A DNA stretch of 64,000 bases from Sphingomonadales bacterium (GCA_006226685.1 SBGG01000098.1:17393-81392), one strand, 5' to 3'; counted from the first letter of the stretch, positions 49,101 to 59,018 are shown. The notes: a model not told the origin generated them from the sequence alone. Translations and numbers: made by a program.

Positions 49101-49522
49101 GCCCCGTCTCCTTTCTTCCCGCGCCGCCTGATCCGGCCCATCGCGATCAGCCCGCCGACGATCAGCAACAGGATCGGCAGGCCCCAGAGCGGCCATAATA
49201 TCGGATCGGCGGTCGGTTCATAGCTGATCCAGTCGCCATAACGCTCGATCAGCCATTGGCGGATATGCTCCGGCTCTTCTCCCGCGGCGATGCGCTGCCG
49301 GATTTCGGACCGCAGGTCGCCCGCCATGCTGGCATTGCTGTCGGCGATCGACTGGCTCTGGCAGGTGAGGCAGCGAATGGTGAGCATCAGGTCGCGCGCC
49401 TTTTTTTCCTGCGCGGGATCGTCAAGCTGACGATCGGCATAGGGCGCGGGGGGCAGCGCGGTCTGCGCCAGCACCGGCTGCACCAGCAGCAGCGCGAGCA
49501 GGAAGCAAAGCAGCGCCCTCAT
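49097..49522 (-). CDS. ccmH: Cytochrome c-type biogenesis protein CcmH
   Basis: 141 aa. Signal peptide to VLAQ, then the CcmH/CcdA-partner motif IRCLTCQSQSIADSNA with the redox pair CxxC, followed by MRSEIRQRI-like and WLIERYGDWISYEP, and one C-terminal membrane helix. It reduces the CxxCH of apocytochrome c and belongs to the haem lyase complex. ATGA overlaps with both ccmG and ccmI. Confidence 0.94.
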   Translation of the reverse strand: MRALLCFLLALLLVQPVLAQTALPPAPYADRQLDDPAQEKKARDLMLTIRCLTCQSQSIADSNASMAGDLRSEIRQRIAAGEEPEHIRQWLIERYGDWISYEPTADPILWPLWGLPILLLIVGGLIAMGRIRRRGKKGDGA

Positions 49523-50049
49523 TGCGCCGCCTTCCATTTGGCGATGATGCCGGGCACATCCTCGGCGCGAATATCGCCGACATGCTGGAACACTATGCGC
49601 CCCTGCCCATCGATCAGGAAGGTTTCCGGCACGCCCGAACTGCCGAGCGCGATCTGCACCGAAGAGCGCGCATCAAGCCCGATATGAGAATAGGGATTCC
49701 CCCAGCGGGCGAGGAAAGCGTCGACATCCTCCCGCGCGTCGCGGATCGCGATGCCGTCGATCGGCACACCGGCCTGCGCCAGCGCCATAAGTTGCGGCGA
49801 TTCGGCCGCGCAGGGCACGCACCAGCTCGCGAAGATATTGAGCAGGCGCGGTTTGCCCTGCGCGAATTCCGCGCTGACAAGCGCGGGCCGGTCGCTCGCC
49901 GCCTGCGGCAGCGTGAAAGCGGGCAGGGGCTTGCCGATCATCTTCGACGTGATGACCCGTTCTTCCGGATGCAGCAACCCGCCGAGGAACAGCGCCCCCA
50001 GCGCCGCGAACAGCGCCAGCGGCAACCAGAGCAGCCAGCCCGACTTCAT
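49519..50049 (-). CDS. ccmG: Thiol:disulphide interchange protein CcmG/DsbE
   Basis: 176 aa. One N-terminal membrane anchor (WLLWLPLALFAALGALFLGG), then a thioredoxin domain with LNIFASWCVPCAAESPQLM as redox site and the cis-Pro region GVPETFLIDGQGRIV. It keeps apocytochrome c cysteines reduced in the periplasm. Overlaps ccmF upstream and ccmH downstream by 4 nt each. Confidence 0.94.
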   Translation of the reverse strand: MKSGWLLWLPLALFAALGALFLGGLLHPEERVITSKMIGKPLPAFTLPQAASDRPALVSAEFAQGKPRLLNIFASWCVPCAAESPQLMALAQAGVPIDGIAIRDAREDVDAFLARWGNPYSHIGLDARSSVQIALGSSGVPETFLIDGQGRIVFQHVGDIRAEDVPGIIAKWKAAQ

Positions 50050-51980
50050 CCGAATTCCCCCGCGCGTATCTGCCGCAGCTTCAGCGCCCATCCCCGCCGT
50101 TCCCGGCCGATAATGGCCAGAACGCCGCCGAGTGCGATCAGGACGCCGCCCAGCCAGATCAGCGTGACGAACGGCTTCCACCAAATGCGCATCTGCCAGC
50201 GCCCATCGTCCAGCCGGTCGCCGAGCACGACATAAAGCTGCCCGTCCCATTTGGTCAGGATCGCCGATTCGGTCGTGGTGGTGGGCGGGCTGGTAAAGAA
50301 GCGGCTCTGCGGCCGGAGTCGCGCCGTCGCGCCGCCCCTGCTCGCGCTGACATCGGCCTGCATCGCGGTCCAGTTATCGCCTGCGATCGGCGCCACCCGG
50401 TCGAAACGCACGGTCCAGCCTGCCGTTTCCACGCTGTCGCCCGGCGCCATCGCGATCAGCTTCTCGACATTGAACGCGCTTTCCGACGCCATGCCCGCAA
50501 GGCTGACGGCGCAGCCCAGATGCGCGATCACCATGCCCCAGATGAACAGCGGCGTGCGCCGCAAATTGCGCTTGGTCAGCGGGATGAGGCTGCCCAGCGC
50601 AACACCGCCCGCAACCACCAGACCAAGGAAAGGCAGCACGCCGATCCTGCCCCATGCCGTCACCGCCAGCACCGCGACGAGGCCCAGCATCACTATGGCG
50701 GGCCAGAGCAGGCGCCCGGCAACCACGCCCGCCCTGTCCCGCCGCCAGCGGGTCAGCGGACCGACGATCATCGCCAGCATCAATATCAAGGCCAACGGCC
50801 CGGCGATGCGATCGAAATAAGGCGGGCCGACCGACACCTTGTGACCGAAGGCTTCGGTCATCAGCGGATAGAGCGTACCGATCAGCACCACGCCCAATAT
50901 CACGGTGAGCAGCAGATTATTGACAACGAGCAGCGCCTCCCGGCTCATCATCTCGAACTGTTCGCCCTCGCGCACCGTGCCGACGCGCAGGCCGAACAGG
51001 GCCAGCGCCCCGCCAATATAGATGGCGAGCAATGCTAGAATAAAGCTGCCCCGCTCCGGATCGACGGCGAAGGCGTGCACGCTGGTGAGGATACCGGACC
51101 GCACGAGGAAAGTGCCCACCATCGACATGGAGAAAGCGACCACCGCCAGCATCACCGTCCACGCCCGCAACGCATCGCGCGTCGCCAGCACCGTGACACT
51201 GTGCAGCAGCGCGGTCGCGGCGAGCCATGGCATCAACGAGGCATTTTCGACCGGGTCCCAGAACCACCAGCCACCCCAGCCCAGTTCATAATAGGCCCAG
51301 TAGCTGCCCGCCGTAATGCCGAGCGTCAGCAACACCCAGGCGCCCAGCACCCAGGGCCGCATCGCCCGCGCAAAGGCGGCATCGACATTGCGCGTCATCA
51401 GCGCGCCGACGGCAAAGGAAAAGGCGACCGACAGGCCGACATAGCCAAGGTACAAGGTCGGCGGGTGGAAGGCGAGGCCAGGGTCCTGCAACAGCGGGTT
51501 AAGCCCCTGTCCATCCGGCGCGGGCGGGTCGAGCCGGGCAAAGGGATTGGAGGAGAATAGCAGGAACGCGTAGAAACCGAGGCTGATCGCCGCCTGCGCG
51601 CCCAGCGTCGCCATGTGTGTATCGCGCCGCAACGTCCGCTCGAACAGCGCGACGCCCGCCCCGGCCACACCCATCACCGTCACCCAGAGCAGCATCGACC
51701 CTTCATGATTGCCCCATGTTCCGGCGAATTTATAGAGCCAGGGCTTGGCGCTGTGGCTGTTCATCGCGACCAGCAGCACCGACATATCGGACCGCAGGAA
51801 CAGCAGGACGAGGCACAGAAACGCCAGCGCGACCAGCAACGCCTGTGTCACCGCGACCGGGCGCACACCGCCCAGCAGATCTTCCCTGCCCTGTTTCAGG
51901 CCGAAGGCGGCCAGCGCCAGTTGCAGCAATGCCAGAGACGCCGCCAGCCACAGCGCGGCAAGACCGAGTTCGGCAATCAT
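50046..51980 (-). CDS. ccmF: Haem lyase subunit CcmF
   Basis: 644 aa polytopic protein with about fifteen helices. The Trp-rich haem-handling motif ELGWGGWWFWDPVENASLMPWL is intact, as are HPPTLYLGYVG and the periplasmic His segments. It ligates haem delivered by CcmE to apocytochrome c. It is followed by ccmG with a 4-nt overlap and lies 19 nt after ccmE. Confidence 0.96.
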   Translation of the reverse strand: MIAELGLAALWLAASLALLQLALAAFGLKQGREDLLGGVRPVAVTQALLVALAFLCLVLLFLRSDMSVLLVAMNSHSAKPWLYKFAGTWGNHEGSMLLWVTVMGVAGAGVALFERTLRRDTHMATLGAQAAISLGFYAFLLFSSNPFARLDPPAPDGQGLNPLLQDPGLAFHPPTLYLGYVGLSVAFSFAVGALMTRNVDAAFARAMRPWVLGAWVLLTLGITAGSYWAYYELGWGGWWFWDPVENASLMPWLAATALLHSVTVLATRDALRAWTVMLAVVAFSMSMVGTFLVRSGILTSVHAFAVDPERGSFILALLAIYIGGALALFGLRVGTVREGEQFEMMSREALLVVNNLLLTVILGVVLIGTLYPLMTEAFGHKVSVGPPYFDRIAGPLALILMLAMIVGPLTRWRRDRAGVVAGRLLWPAIVMLGLVAVLAVTAWGRIGVLPFLGLVVAGGVALGSLIPLTKRNLRRTPLFIWGMVIAHLGCAVSLAGMASESAFNVEKLIAMAPGDSVETAGWTVRFDRVAPIAGDNWTAMQADVSASRGGATARLRPQSRFFTSPPTTTTESAILTKWDGQLYVVLGDRLDDGRWQMRIWWKPFVTLIWLGGVLIALGGVLAIIGRERRGWALKLRQIRAGEFG

Positions 51981-51999
51981 CGCGCGCGCGGGCCCCTGC

Positions 52000-52452
52000 T
52001 CATTTCTCCGCCTTCATCTCATGGGTTGCGGCATTGTAATCCATGCCCTCCAGTTCACGGGGCATATAGCGTTCATCATGCTTGGCAAGCAGATTGGTGG
52101 CGATGAAGGTGCCGCCCTTGTCAAAGGCGCCCTCCGCAACCACGCCCGATCCTTCCCGAAACAGGTCGGGGGCGATGCCGGTGAACCGCGCGGGCACGGT
52201 CGCCTTGCCGTCGGTCACATCGAACGCGATGGTGACGCCGTCCGCCTCTTTCCTCAGGCTGCCGGTGACGACCATGCCGCCCAGCCGGATTGCCTTGCCG
52301 GGTTCGACCCCCTTCACCTTCACCTCATTGGGTGCATAGAAATAGGCCGCCTCGTCCTTGAGGGCGGAGGCGGCGAGCAGACCGGCGCCGATCACCGCGA
52401 CAATCGCGACAATCGCGAGGACAAGACGCTGATGCTTGGATTTCATGGCCAT
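52000..52452 (-). CDS. ccmE: Haem chaperone CcmE
   Basis: 150 aa. N-terminal anchor (RLVLAIVAIVAVIGAGLLAASAL), then the OB-fold periplasmic domain. The covalent haem His lies in LLAKHDERYMP, close to the C terminus, with the conserved Tyr. A GAGGG lies 7 nt upstream of the ATG at 52452. It carries haem from the CcmABCD exporter to CcmF. Confidence 0.96.
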   Translation of the reverse strand: MAMKSKHQRLVLAIVAIVAVIGAGLLAASALKDEAAYFYAPNEVKVKGVEPGKAIRLGGMVVTGSLRKEADGVTIAFDVTDGKATVPARFTGIAPDLFREGSGVVAEGAFDKGGTFIATNLLAKHDERYMPRELEGMDYNAATHEMKAEK

Positions 52453-52465
52453 AGTTGAACCCTCG

Positions 52466-52597
52466 TCAACGGTCGCGCCGCAGCGCGTCGGCGCGGGCCT
52501 CGGCCGCGCGCATTGCCCGCCAGCTCACCCAGCTCAGGCCGAAAGTACCCGCCGCGGTCAGCGCATAGGCGGCGATGATGAAGGGCCAGTGGTTCAT
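52466..52597 (-). CDS. ccmD: Haem exporter small subunit CcmD
   Basis: 43 aa: MNHWPFIIAAYALTAAGTFGL, a single membrane helix, then a basic cytoplasmic tail. Size, topology and place between ccmC and ccmE identify it as CcmD, needed to release holo-CcmE. The start overlaps the ccmC stop by 4 nt. Confidence 0.88.
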   Translation of the reverse strand: MNHWPFIIAAYALTAAGTFGLSWVSWRAMRAAEARADALRRDR

Positions 52598-53343
52598 CCC
52601 GCGCCCCCTTCCCGTGCCATGCGGGCGAGCCGCGCCTCCACCTTGTTCTCCGCCAATATGGCGCGCATCCGCATCAGCACAATTCCCCCGAACCAGAGCG
52701 AAAAGCCGAGCAGCGTCAGGCCCAGCGGCCACAGGATCGATCCGTCTATGGTCGATCCGCGCATGGTGATGCTCGGCCCCTGGTGCAGGCTGTTCCACCA
52801 CACTACGCTGCGGTTGATGATCGGCAGATTAACCGCGCCGACCAGCGCGAAGATCGCGGTCACGCGGCTTACCCCGCCGCTGTCGCCCACACCCTGCCCG
52901 TCGGCGGCGCTGGCCCGCGCCAGTGCGATATAACCGAAATAGAGAAACAGCAGGACCAGCATCGAGGTCATCCGCCCGTCCCATTCCCACCAGGTGCCCC
53001 ATGTCGGGCGCCCCCAGATCGACCCGGTGACAAGGCAGATGGCGGTGAACAGCGCCCCCGGCGCGGCAATCGCCCGCCCGGCGATCCCGGCCAGCGGATG
53101 CCGCCACACCATCTGGACCAGCGCGGCGATGGCGATGCCGCTCCACCCGCCCATGCCGAGCCAGGCGGCGGGCACATGAATATACATGATGCGCACCGAT
53201 TCCCCCTGCAGATAGTCGGCGGGGGTCAGGGTGAGGCCGCAGACGGCACCGACAATCAACAGCACAAGGCCACCCCAGAACAGCCAGGGAGTCAGCGGAC
53301 GCGCGATCTTCAGGAAACGGGTCGGGTTGGCGAAAGCATGCAT
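52594..53343 (-). CDS. ccmC: Haem exporter protein CcmC
   Basis: 249 aa with six membrane helices. The Trp-rich motif RPTWGTWWEWDGRMTSMLVL binds haem for transfer to CcmE; conserved His lie in the periplasmic loops (MYIHVPAAW and VVWWNSLHQGPS). It is the first gene of the operon, divergent from purF; ccmA and ccmB, the ABC exporter, are absent here. The 242-nt gap to purF carries both promoters. Confidence 0.95.
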   Translation of the reverse strand: MHAFANPTRFLKIARPLTPWLFWGGLVLLIVGAVCGLTLTPADYLQGESVRIMYIHVPAAWLGMGGWSGIAIAALVQMVWRHPLAGIAGRAIAAPGALFTAICLVTGSIWGRPTWGTWWEWDGRMTSMLVLLFLYFGYIALARASAADGQGVGDSGGVSRVTAIFALVGAVNLPIINRSVVWWNSLHQGPSITMRGSTIDGSILWPLGLTLLGFSLWFGGIVLMRMRAILAENKVEARLARMAREGGAG

Positions 53344-53585
53344 GGAGGCCTTCTGTAACCGCGCAATGCACCGCTGACTAGGGCCAGACCCACTATTGAT
53401 CGGGGCGATATTCTGTGGCTATTCTCCGCCCCTGACCCCGGTCCAAAACCGCTGCGCGCGCCGCGGCGCGCAGAAATGTGACAGAAGCGCGACATCAAGG
53501 GGCGACAAACGGGAAGTAAATCCCTATATGCCCGCCATGAGCCGCGCTGACCGGCACAACAGAGTCGCACTGGACCCGACAGGAC

Positions 53586-55055
53586 ATGCTCACCACCCAT
53601 CCGTTTGATGACGACAAGCTGCGCGAAGAGTGCGGCATTTTCGGCGTTTCCGGCGCCTTCACCGCTTCGGCTATGGTGGCGCTCGGCCTCCATGCGCTTC
53701 AGCATCGCGGCCAGGAAGCCGCGGGGATAACCAGCTGGGACGGCACGGAATTCCACACCCACCGCGCCATGGGCCATGTCGCCGGCAATTTCGACAATGA
53801 CGAAGTGATTCGCGCGTTGCCCGGCAATGTCGCCTGCGGCCATGTGCGTTATTCCACCACCGGCGAAACCTCGCTGCGCAATGTGCAGCCGCTTTATGCC
53901 GATCTTGCCTCGGGCGGTTTCGCGGTCGCGCATAACGGCAATATCTCCAACGCGGTCAAGCTGCGCCGGGAACTGGTGCGGCGCGGGTCGATCTTTCAGT
54001 CGACCAGCGACACCGAGGTCATCATCCACCTCGTTGCCACCTCCAGCTATCGCACCCTGCTCGACCGCTTCATCGACGCGCTGAAACAGGTCGAAGGCGC
54101 CTATTCGCTGATCTGCATGACCAGCGAGGGAATGATTGCCTGCCGCGATCCGCTCGGCATCCGTCCGCTGGTGATGGGACGGCTGGGCGATTCGGTGCTG
54201 TTCGCTTCCGAAACCGTCGCGTTCGACGTCGTCGGCGCGGAATTCATCCGTCAGGTCGAACCGGGCGAGCTGATCGTCGTTCCCCATGGCGCGACCGCCG
54301 ACCAGATCCGCAGCCACCGCCCGTTCGGCGAGCATCATGCCCGTCCCTGCATTTTCGAACATGTCTATTTCTCGCGCCCCGATTCGATCGTCGACGGCAG
54401 CAGCGTTTATTCGGTGCGCAAAGCGATCGGCGCGCAGCTCGCGCTCGAAAATCCGGTGGATGCCGATTATGTGATCCCGGTGCCGGATTCGGGTGTGCCC
54501 GCCGCCATCGGCTATGCGCAGCAATCGGGCATCCCGTTCGAACTCGGTATCATCCGGTCCCACTATATTGGCCGCACCTTCATCCAGCCGGGCGACAAGG
54601 TCCGCCATCTCGGTGTGAAGCTGAAGCACAACGCCAATCGCGCGCTGATCGACGGGAAGCGCATCGTCCTGATCGACGACAGCATCGTACGCGGCACGAC
54701 CAGCCTCAAGATCGTGCAGATGATGCGCGAGGCGGGCGCGAAGGAAGTGCATATGCGCATCGCCAGCCCGCCGACCAGGCATAGCTGCTTCTACGGCGTC
54801 GATACGCCCGAGCGCGCGAAGCTGCTCGCCCACAAGCTCGACGTCGAGGGGATGCGCGGCTTCATCCATGCCGACAGCCTGTCCTTCCTGTCGATCGACG
54901 GCCTCTACAAGGCCTTGGGCGAGGCCCAGCGCGCCGATATTTGCCCGCAATATTGCGATGCCTGCTTCACCGGCGATTATCCGACCAGCCTCACCGATCA
55001 GGATGAGGCCGAGGTGCGGGACCAGCTCGAGCTGCTGTCCGAACGGATCGTCTGA
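53586..55055 (+). CDS. purF: Amidophosphoribosyltransferase
   Basis: 489 aa. Propeptide of 15 residues before the nucleophile Cys16 (REECGIFG), which must be exposed by cleavage. Glutaminase domain with GHVRYSTTGE and AHNGNISN; PRTase domain with the PRPP loop VLIDDSIVRGTTS. Cys in PCIFEHVYF, SCFYG and CPQYCDACF indicate the B. subtilis-type [4Fe-4S] enzyme. First step of purine synthesis. An SDR gene follows after 5 nt. Confidence 0.96.
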   Translation: MLTTHPFDDDKLREECGIFGVSGAFTASAMVALGLHALQHRGQEAAGITSWDGTEFHTHRAMGHVAGNFDNDEVIRALPGNVACGHVRYSTTGETSLRNVQPLYADLASGGFAVAHNGNISNAVKLRRELVRRGSIFQSTSDTEVIIHLVATSSYRTLLDRFIDALKQVEGAYSLICMTSEGMIACRDPLGIRPLVMGRLGDSVLFASETVAFDVVGAEFIRQVEPGELIVVPHGATADQIRSHRPFGEHHARPCIFEHVYFSRPDSIVDGSSVYSVRKAIGAQLALENPVDADYVIPVPDSGVPAAIGYAQQSGIPFELGIIRSHYIGRTFIQPGDKVRHLGVKLKHNANRALIDGKRIVLIDDSIVRGTTSLKIVQMMREAGAKEVHMRIASPPTRHSCFYGVDTPERAKLLAHKLDVEGMRGFIHADSLSFLSIDGLYKALGEAQRADICPQYCDACFTGDYPTSLTDQDEAEVRDQLELLSERIV

Positions 55056-55060
55056 CCGCG

Positions 55061-55786
55061 ATGAGCGAGGCTGTGGCCCAACCGCTGGCGGGCAGGCTTG
55101 CCCTCGTTACCGGCGCGAGCCGGGGCATAGGCGCAGAAATTGCTTTCGCGCTGGGACAGGCGGGTGCGCATGTGATCCTCGTCGCTCGCACGCCGGGCGC
55201 GCTGGAGGAAGTGGAACAGCGCATCCATGATGCGGGCGGCTCCGCCACCATCGCGCCGCTCGACCTGATTGACGGGGAAAGCATCGGCCGCCTTGCCACC
55301 GCCATCGCCGAACGCTGGAAGGCGCTCGATATATTGGTCCTGAACGCGGCGGCGCTGGGCGAACTCGCCTCGGTTCCGGCGATCGACACCAAGGCGTTCG
55401 CCCGCGTACTGACCCTCAATATCAGCGCGCAACAGGCCCTGATCGCTGCCTTCGATCCGCTGCTGCGCGCCAGTGCCGACGCACGGGTGGTCGCCCTGAC
55501 CAGCAGCGTTGCGCGTGCTCCGCGGCCCTATTGGGGCGCCTATGGCGCGACCAAGGCGGCACTGGAAAATCTCGTCCTCAGCTATGGCGAGGAGGTGAAA
55601 GCCATCTCCGCCATCCGCACCCATATCGTCGATCCCGGCGCGACCCGCACCGCAATGCGCGCCAAAGCCTTTCCCGGCGAAGACCCCGCCAGCCTCAAGG
55701 GACCGGAAACGGTCGGTGCGGCGGTGCGCGATCTGGTGCTGGGCGATGTGCCGACCGGCTATTTCGTCCGCGTCGAACGCGATTGA
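55061..55786 (+). CDS. SDR family oxidoreductase
   Basis: 241 aa classical short-chain dehydrogenase. Cofactor loop LALVTGASRGIGAEIA; NAA motif VLNAAALG; catalytic Ser in TSSVARA and YGATKAALE with Tyr-x-x-x-Lys. It begins 5 nt after the purF stop, so it is in the same transcript, an arrangement I associate with sphingomonads. Substrate unknown. Confidence 0.9.
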   Translation: MSEAVAQPLAGRLALVTGASRGIGAEIAFALGQAGAHVILVARTPGALEEVEQRIHDAGGSATIAPLDLIDGESIGRLATAIAERWKALDILVLNAAALGELASVPAIDTKAFARVLTLNISAQQALIAAFDPLLRASADARVVALTSSVARAPRPYWGAYGATKAALENLVLSYGEEVKAISAIRTHIVDPGATRTAMRAKAFPGEDPASLKGPETVGAAVRDLVLGDVPTGYFVRVERD

Positions 55787-55808
55787 CGGGTACCGGCCCG
55801 CCACGCTC

Positions 55809-56330
55809 ATGACCGCCCCGCACATCCCGCCTTACCCGACCGGGCAGTGGCGCGCCATGTCGACCGCCGATCTGCCCATGATTTCCGCCATTTCCGATGC
55901 GGTCCATGGCGACTATTCCGAACGGCCGGATATTTATGCCGAACGCCTTGCACTCTACCCCGCCGGATGCCGGATATTCGAACGGGACGGCACGATACTG
56001 GGCTATCTTATCAGCCATCCCTGGCCGCGAGGCGCGCCACCGAAGCTGAACGCGCGGCTCGGAGCGATCCCCGAGGAAACCGACAGCTATTATCTCCACG
56101 ACATTGCCCTGATGCCCGCCGCACGGGGTAGTGGCGCGGGCGCACAGGCGACGGCCTTTGTCCTGCATCATGCGGAAGAGGCGGGATTGCGCGAGATAAG
56201 ACTGGTGGCCGTCAACGGCGCGGATAGTTTCTGGTCAGGTCAGGGCTTCACCCTTGCGCCGGAAGGGCAGGATGCCGCCGCCGCCTATGGCCCCGGATGC
56301 TATCTGATGCACCGAGAAATCGCCGCCTGA
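55809..56330 (+). CDS. GNAT family N-acetyltransferase
   Basis: 173 aa. STADLPMISAISDAVHG starts the GNAT core; ALMPAARGSGAGAQATAFVLHHA is the acetyl-CoA loop, and VAVNGADSFWSGQGF the last conserved part. Substrate unknown. It follows the SDR gene by 22 nt; an internal ATG at 55857 would remove 16 residues. It converges with cfa, whose stop lies only 3 nt away. Confidence 0.85.
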   Translation: MTAPHIPPYPTGQWRAMSTADLPMISAISDAVHGDYSERPDIYAERLALYPAGCRIFERDGTILGYLISHPWPRGAPPKLNARLGAIPEETDSYYLHDIALMPAARGSGAGAQATAFVLHHAEEAGLREIRLVAVNGADSFWSGQGFTLAPEGQDAAAAYGPGCYLMHREIAA

Positions 56331-56333
56331 AGA

Positions 56334-57599
56334 TCAGCGGCGAACCAGCGTCACCTGCGCAACGTCGATGCCGCCGCCGGCAAACCCGCCCTCGCAATAC
56401 ATCAGATAATAACGCCACAGGCGCACGAAATGCGCATCGAAGGCAGCGGGCAGATGACCTTCCTCGACCGCCTGGTCGAACCGCTCCCGCCACAGGCGCA
56501 AGGTCGTCGCATAATGCTGACCAAAGCCGCGGCGGTCCCGCCATTCCAGCCCGGCCGCCTCGGCCGCCCCGCGAAAACGGCTCTCGGAAATCAGCATACC
56601 GCCGGGAAAGATATAGGTCTGGATGAAATCGGCGCTCGCCGCATAACGTTCGAAAATGGCATCGTCGATGCTGATATATTGCACCACCGCGCGACCGCCG
56701 GGTTTCAGCAATCGATGGATCGCCCCGACATAGGCAGGCCAATATTCCTGCCCGACCGCCTCGACCATCTCGATACTGGCGATCGCATCATAGCTGCCGC
56801 CTGCATCGCGATAGTCGGTCAGGTGAATTTCCGCCCGGTCAGCCGGCAGATGCGCCCGCGCCCAGTCCGCCTGCTCGCGCGACAGGGTAAGGCCGTCATA
56901 GCGAATCGCCGCCCGGTCCAGCGCGCGCGCCGCCAGCCCGCCCCAGCCGCAGCCAATCTCCAGCAAGCGCCCGCCATCCTTCAGGTCCAGCCGGTCGAGG
57001 GCGGCATCGATCTTCGCGATCTGCGCTGTCGCCAGCCCTTCATCGGGGCGCGCCGGATCGGCAAACAGCGCGCTCGAATAGTTCATGCCCGCATCGAGCC
57101 AGAGCGCATAGAAATCATTGCCGAGATCATAATGAAAGGCGATGTTGTCACGCGCCCTCGCCCGGCTGTTCGCGCGCAAGCCATGGATCAGCTTCGCCAG
57201 CCAGCGCAGCGGGCCACGCGCGCGCGCGACCGAACCGAGCGATTGTGCATTCATCATGAACAGGGCGAACAACGGCACCGGATCGGGGCTGTCCCATTCC
57301 CCCGCCTCCCACGCGCGATACCAGCCGACCGACCCCGCCGAGGCCAGCCGCGCCAGCGCCCGCCAGTCGCGCAACCGCACCTCGCATATGGGGCCGTCGG
57401 CCCGCGCGCCAAGCACCCGGAAACTGCCGTCCGGTAGCCAGGCCTCCAGCCGCCCGCATTCCAGCCCGGCATCGATCCGGTCAAGCAGGCGATGGCCGAA
57501 AGGCGCGAAGGCACGCCCCCACAGGCGCGCGCCACCATTGGGCAACAGCCGCGCCGCCTTCACCATATGCTGGCCACGTCGGGAATCGATGGCGTTCAT
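56334..57599 (-). CDS. cfa: Cyclopropane-fatty-acyl-phospholipid synthase
   Basis: 421 aa. SAM-dependent methyltransferase fold: NIAFHYDLGNDFYALWLD, MNYSSALF, LLEIGCGWGGLAARA (SAM loop), EMVEAVGQEYWPAYV and the C-terminal RLWRYYLMYCEGGFAGGGIDVAQV. It adds a methylene group across cis double bonds of membrane phospholipids. The gene follows phrB by 33 nt on the same strand; this pairing suggests stress or light-response control, which is inference. Confidence 0.94.
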   Translation of the reverse strand: MNAIDSRRGQHMVKAARLLPNGGARLWGRAFAPFGHRLLDRIDAGLECGRLEAWLPDGSFRVLGARADGPICEVRLRDWRALARLASAGSVGWYRAWEAGEWDSPDPVPLFALFMMNAQSLGSVARARGPLRWLAKLIHGLRANSRARARDNIAFHYDLGNDFYALWLDAGMNYSSALFADPARPDEGLATAQIAKIDAALDRLDLKDGGRLLEIGCGWGGLAARALDRAAIRYDGLTLSREQADWARAHLPADRAEIHLTDYRDAGGSYDAIASIEMVEAVGQEYWPAYVGAIHRLLKPGGRAVVQYISIDDAIFERYAASADFIQTYIFPGGMLISESRFRGAAEAAGLEWRDRRGFGQHYATTLRLWRERFDQAVEEGHLPAAFDAHFVRLWRYYLMYCEGGFAGGGIDVAQVTLVRR

Positions 57600-57632
57600 G
57601 GTTAAGACTGTGCCCCAGCGGACGCGCCGGGG

Positions 57633-59018
57633 CTACCCCTTTGTCGCGCTCCACGCCCTCAGCGCCCGTTCCCGCCCCTCGCGATGGCCGATGATCTTTG
57701 CCGGATAGTCCGGCGGACGACAGCCATGGGCATCGGGATCATGCACCGCCGGACCATCGATATGGGCAAGCTCCGGTACCCAGCGGCGGATATAATCGCC
57801 CGCATCGAATTTCTCCGACTGGGTCAGCGGCGCCATGATGCGCGAAAACATGTTCGCATCATGGCCGCTGCCCGCCACCCACTGCCAGTTGACGCTGTTC
57901 TGCGCATAATCGGCATCGATCAGCGTGTCCCAGAACCAGCTTTCCCCCACCCGCCAGTCGATCAGCAGATGTTTGACGAGGAAGCTGGTCGCGATCATCC
58001 GCACCCGGTTGTGCATCCATCCGCTCGCCCAGAGCTGACGCATTCCGGCATCGACTATCGGATAGCCGGTGCGACCGCTTTGCCAGGCAGCCAGATCCTC
58101 CGCCGCCTCGCCCCGATGATCGCGCCAGCGCAGCGCATCGAACCGGTCCTTGCCGTTGCGGCGGCCATGGTCGGGAAAGGCGCGGATGATATTCTGCGCA
58201 TAATCGCGCCAGACCAATTCGCGCCGGAAGCTCGCAACGCCCTCGCCTTCTTCCCGCCCGTCCAGCCCATACCAGATCGTGGCGGGCGAGATTTCGCCGA
58301 AATGCAGGTGCGGCGACAGGCGCGACGTCCCCTCTTCGGACGGCAGGTTACGCCGTGCCTCATAGCCCCCCGCCTGCGCCCTGAATTCGGCGAGCCGGTT
58401 TTGCGCCCCCGCCTCCCCCGGCGTCCATTCCCCGGCAAAGCCCTTCGCCCAATCGGGCTTCCCGGGCAACAGACCCCAATCCTCCAGCCGCTCGCTCTCC
58501 GGCCATGCCTCCGGTGCGGCGATACACTCCGGCGCGGCAACAGGCGATGCGGGCGGCATATGCGGCCACAGCGCGCGCAGAAACGGCGTGAACATCCGAT
58601 AGGGCGCGCCGCTGCCGGTGGTCAGCGCACCGGGAGGCAGCAGATAATTGCCATGATGCAGGCAGAGATCGAGATGCCTGCCCGCCTCCCGCTCGGCATT
58701 GCGCCACCATGGCTCGTGATGATGCAGCGCATGGACGCGTCGCGTGCCCACTTCCTCCGCCAGCGCGGTCAGCAGCTGCGCGCTCTTTCCCCGCCGCAGG
58801 ATCAGACGCGAACCGCACCGCCGCAAGTCGCGATCGAGGCTGGCGAGGCTGTGATGCAACCACCAGCGGCTTGCTCCGCCCATTGCCCGGTGCCGGGGCG
58901 TGTCCTCGTCAAGAATATAAGCAGGGATCACCGCGCCTTCCGCTGCCGCGGCTACCAATGCCGCCTGATCGGCCAGCCGCAAATCACGCCGCAGCCAGAG
59001 AAGCGAAATACCTGTCAT
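57633..59018 (-). CDS. phrB: Deoxyribodipyrimidine photolyase
   Basis: 461 aa, class I CPD photolyase size. N-terminal antenna domain opens SLLWLRRDLRLADQAAL; FAD domain carries RLSPHLHFGEISP, FRRELVWRDYAQN, YPIVDAGMRQLWASGWMHNRVRMI, FLVKHLLIDWRVGESWFWDTLIDAD and NSVNWQWVAGSG. It repairs UV pyrimidine dimers with light. Followed by cfa. Confidence 0.96.
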   Translation of the reverse strand: MTGISLLWLRRDLRLADQAALVAAAAEGAVIPAYILDEDTPRHRAMGGASRWWLHHSLASLDRDLRRCGSRLILRRGKSAQLLTALAEEVGTRRVHALHHHEPWWRNAEREAGRHLDLCLHHGNYLLPPGALTTGSGAPYRMFTPFLRALWPHMPPASPVAAPECIAAPEAWPESERLEDWGLLPGKPDWAKGFAGEWTPGEAGAQNRLAEFRAQAGGYEARRNLPSEEGTSRLSPHLHFGEISPATIWYGLDGREEGEGVASFRRELVWRDYAQNIIRAFPDHGRRNGKDRFDALRWRDHRGEAAEDLAAWQSGRTGYPIVDAGMRQLWASGWMHNRVRMIATSFLVKHLLIDWRVGESWFWDTLIDADYAQNSVNWQWVAGSGHDANMFSRIMAPLTQSEKFDAGDYIRRWVPELAHIDGPAVHDPDAHGCRPPDYPAKIIGHREGRERALRAWSATKG

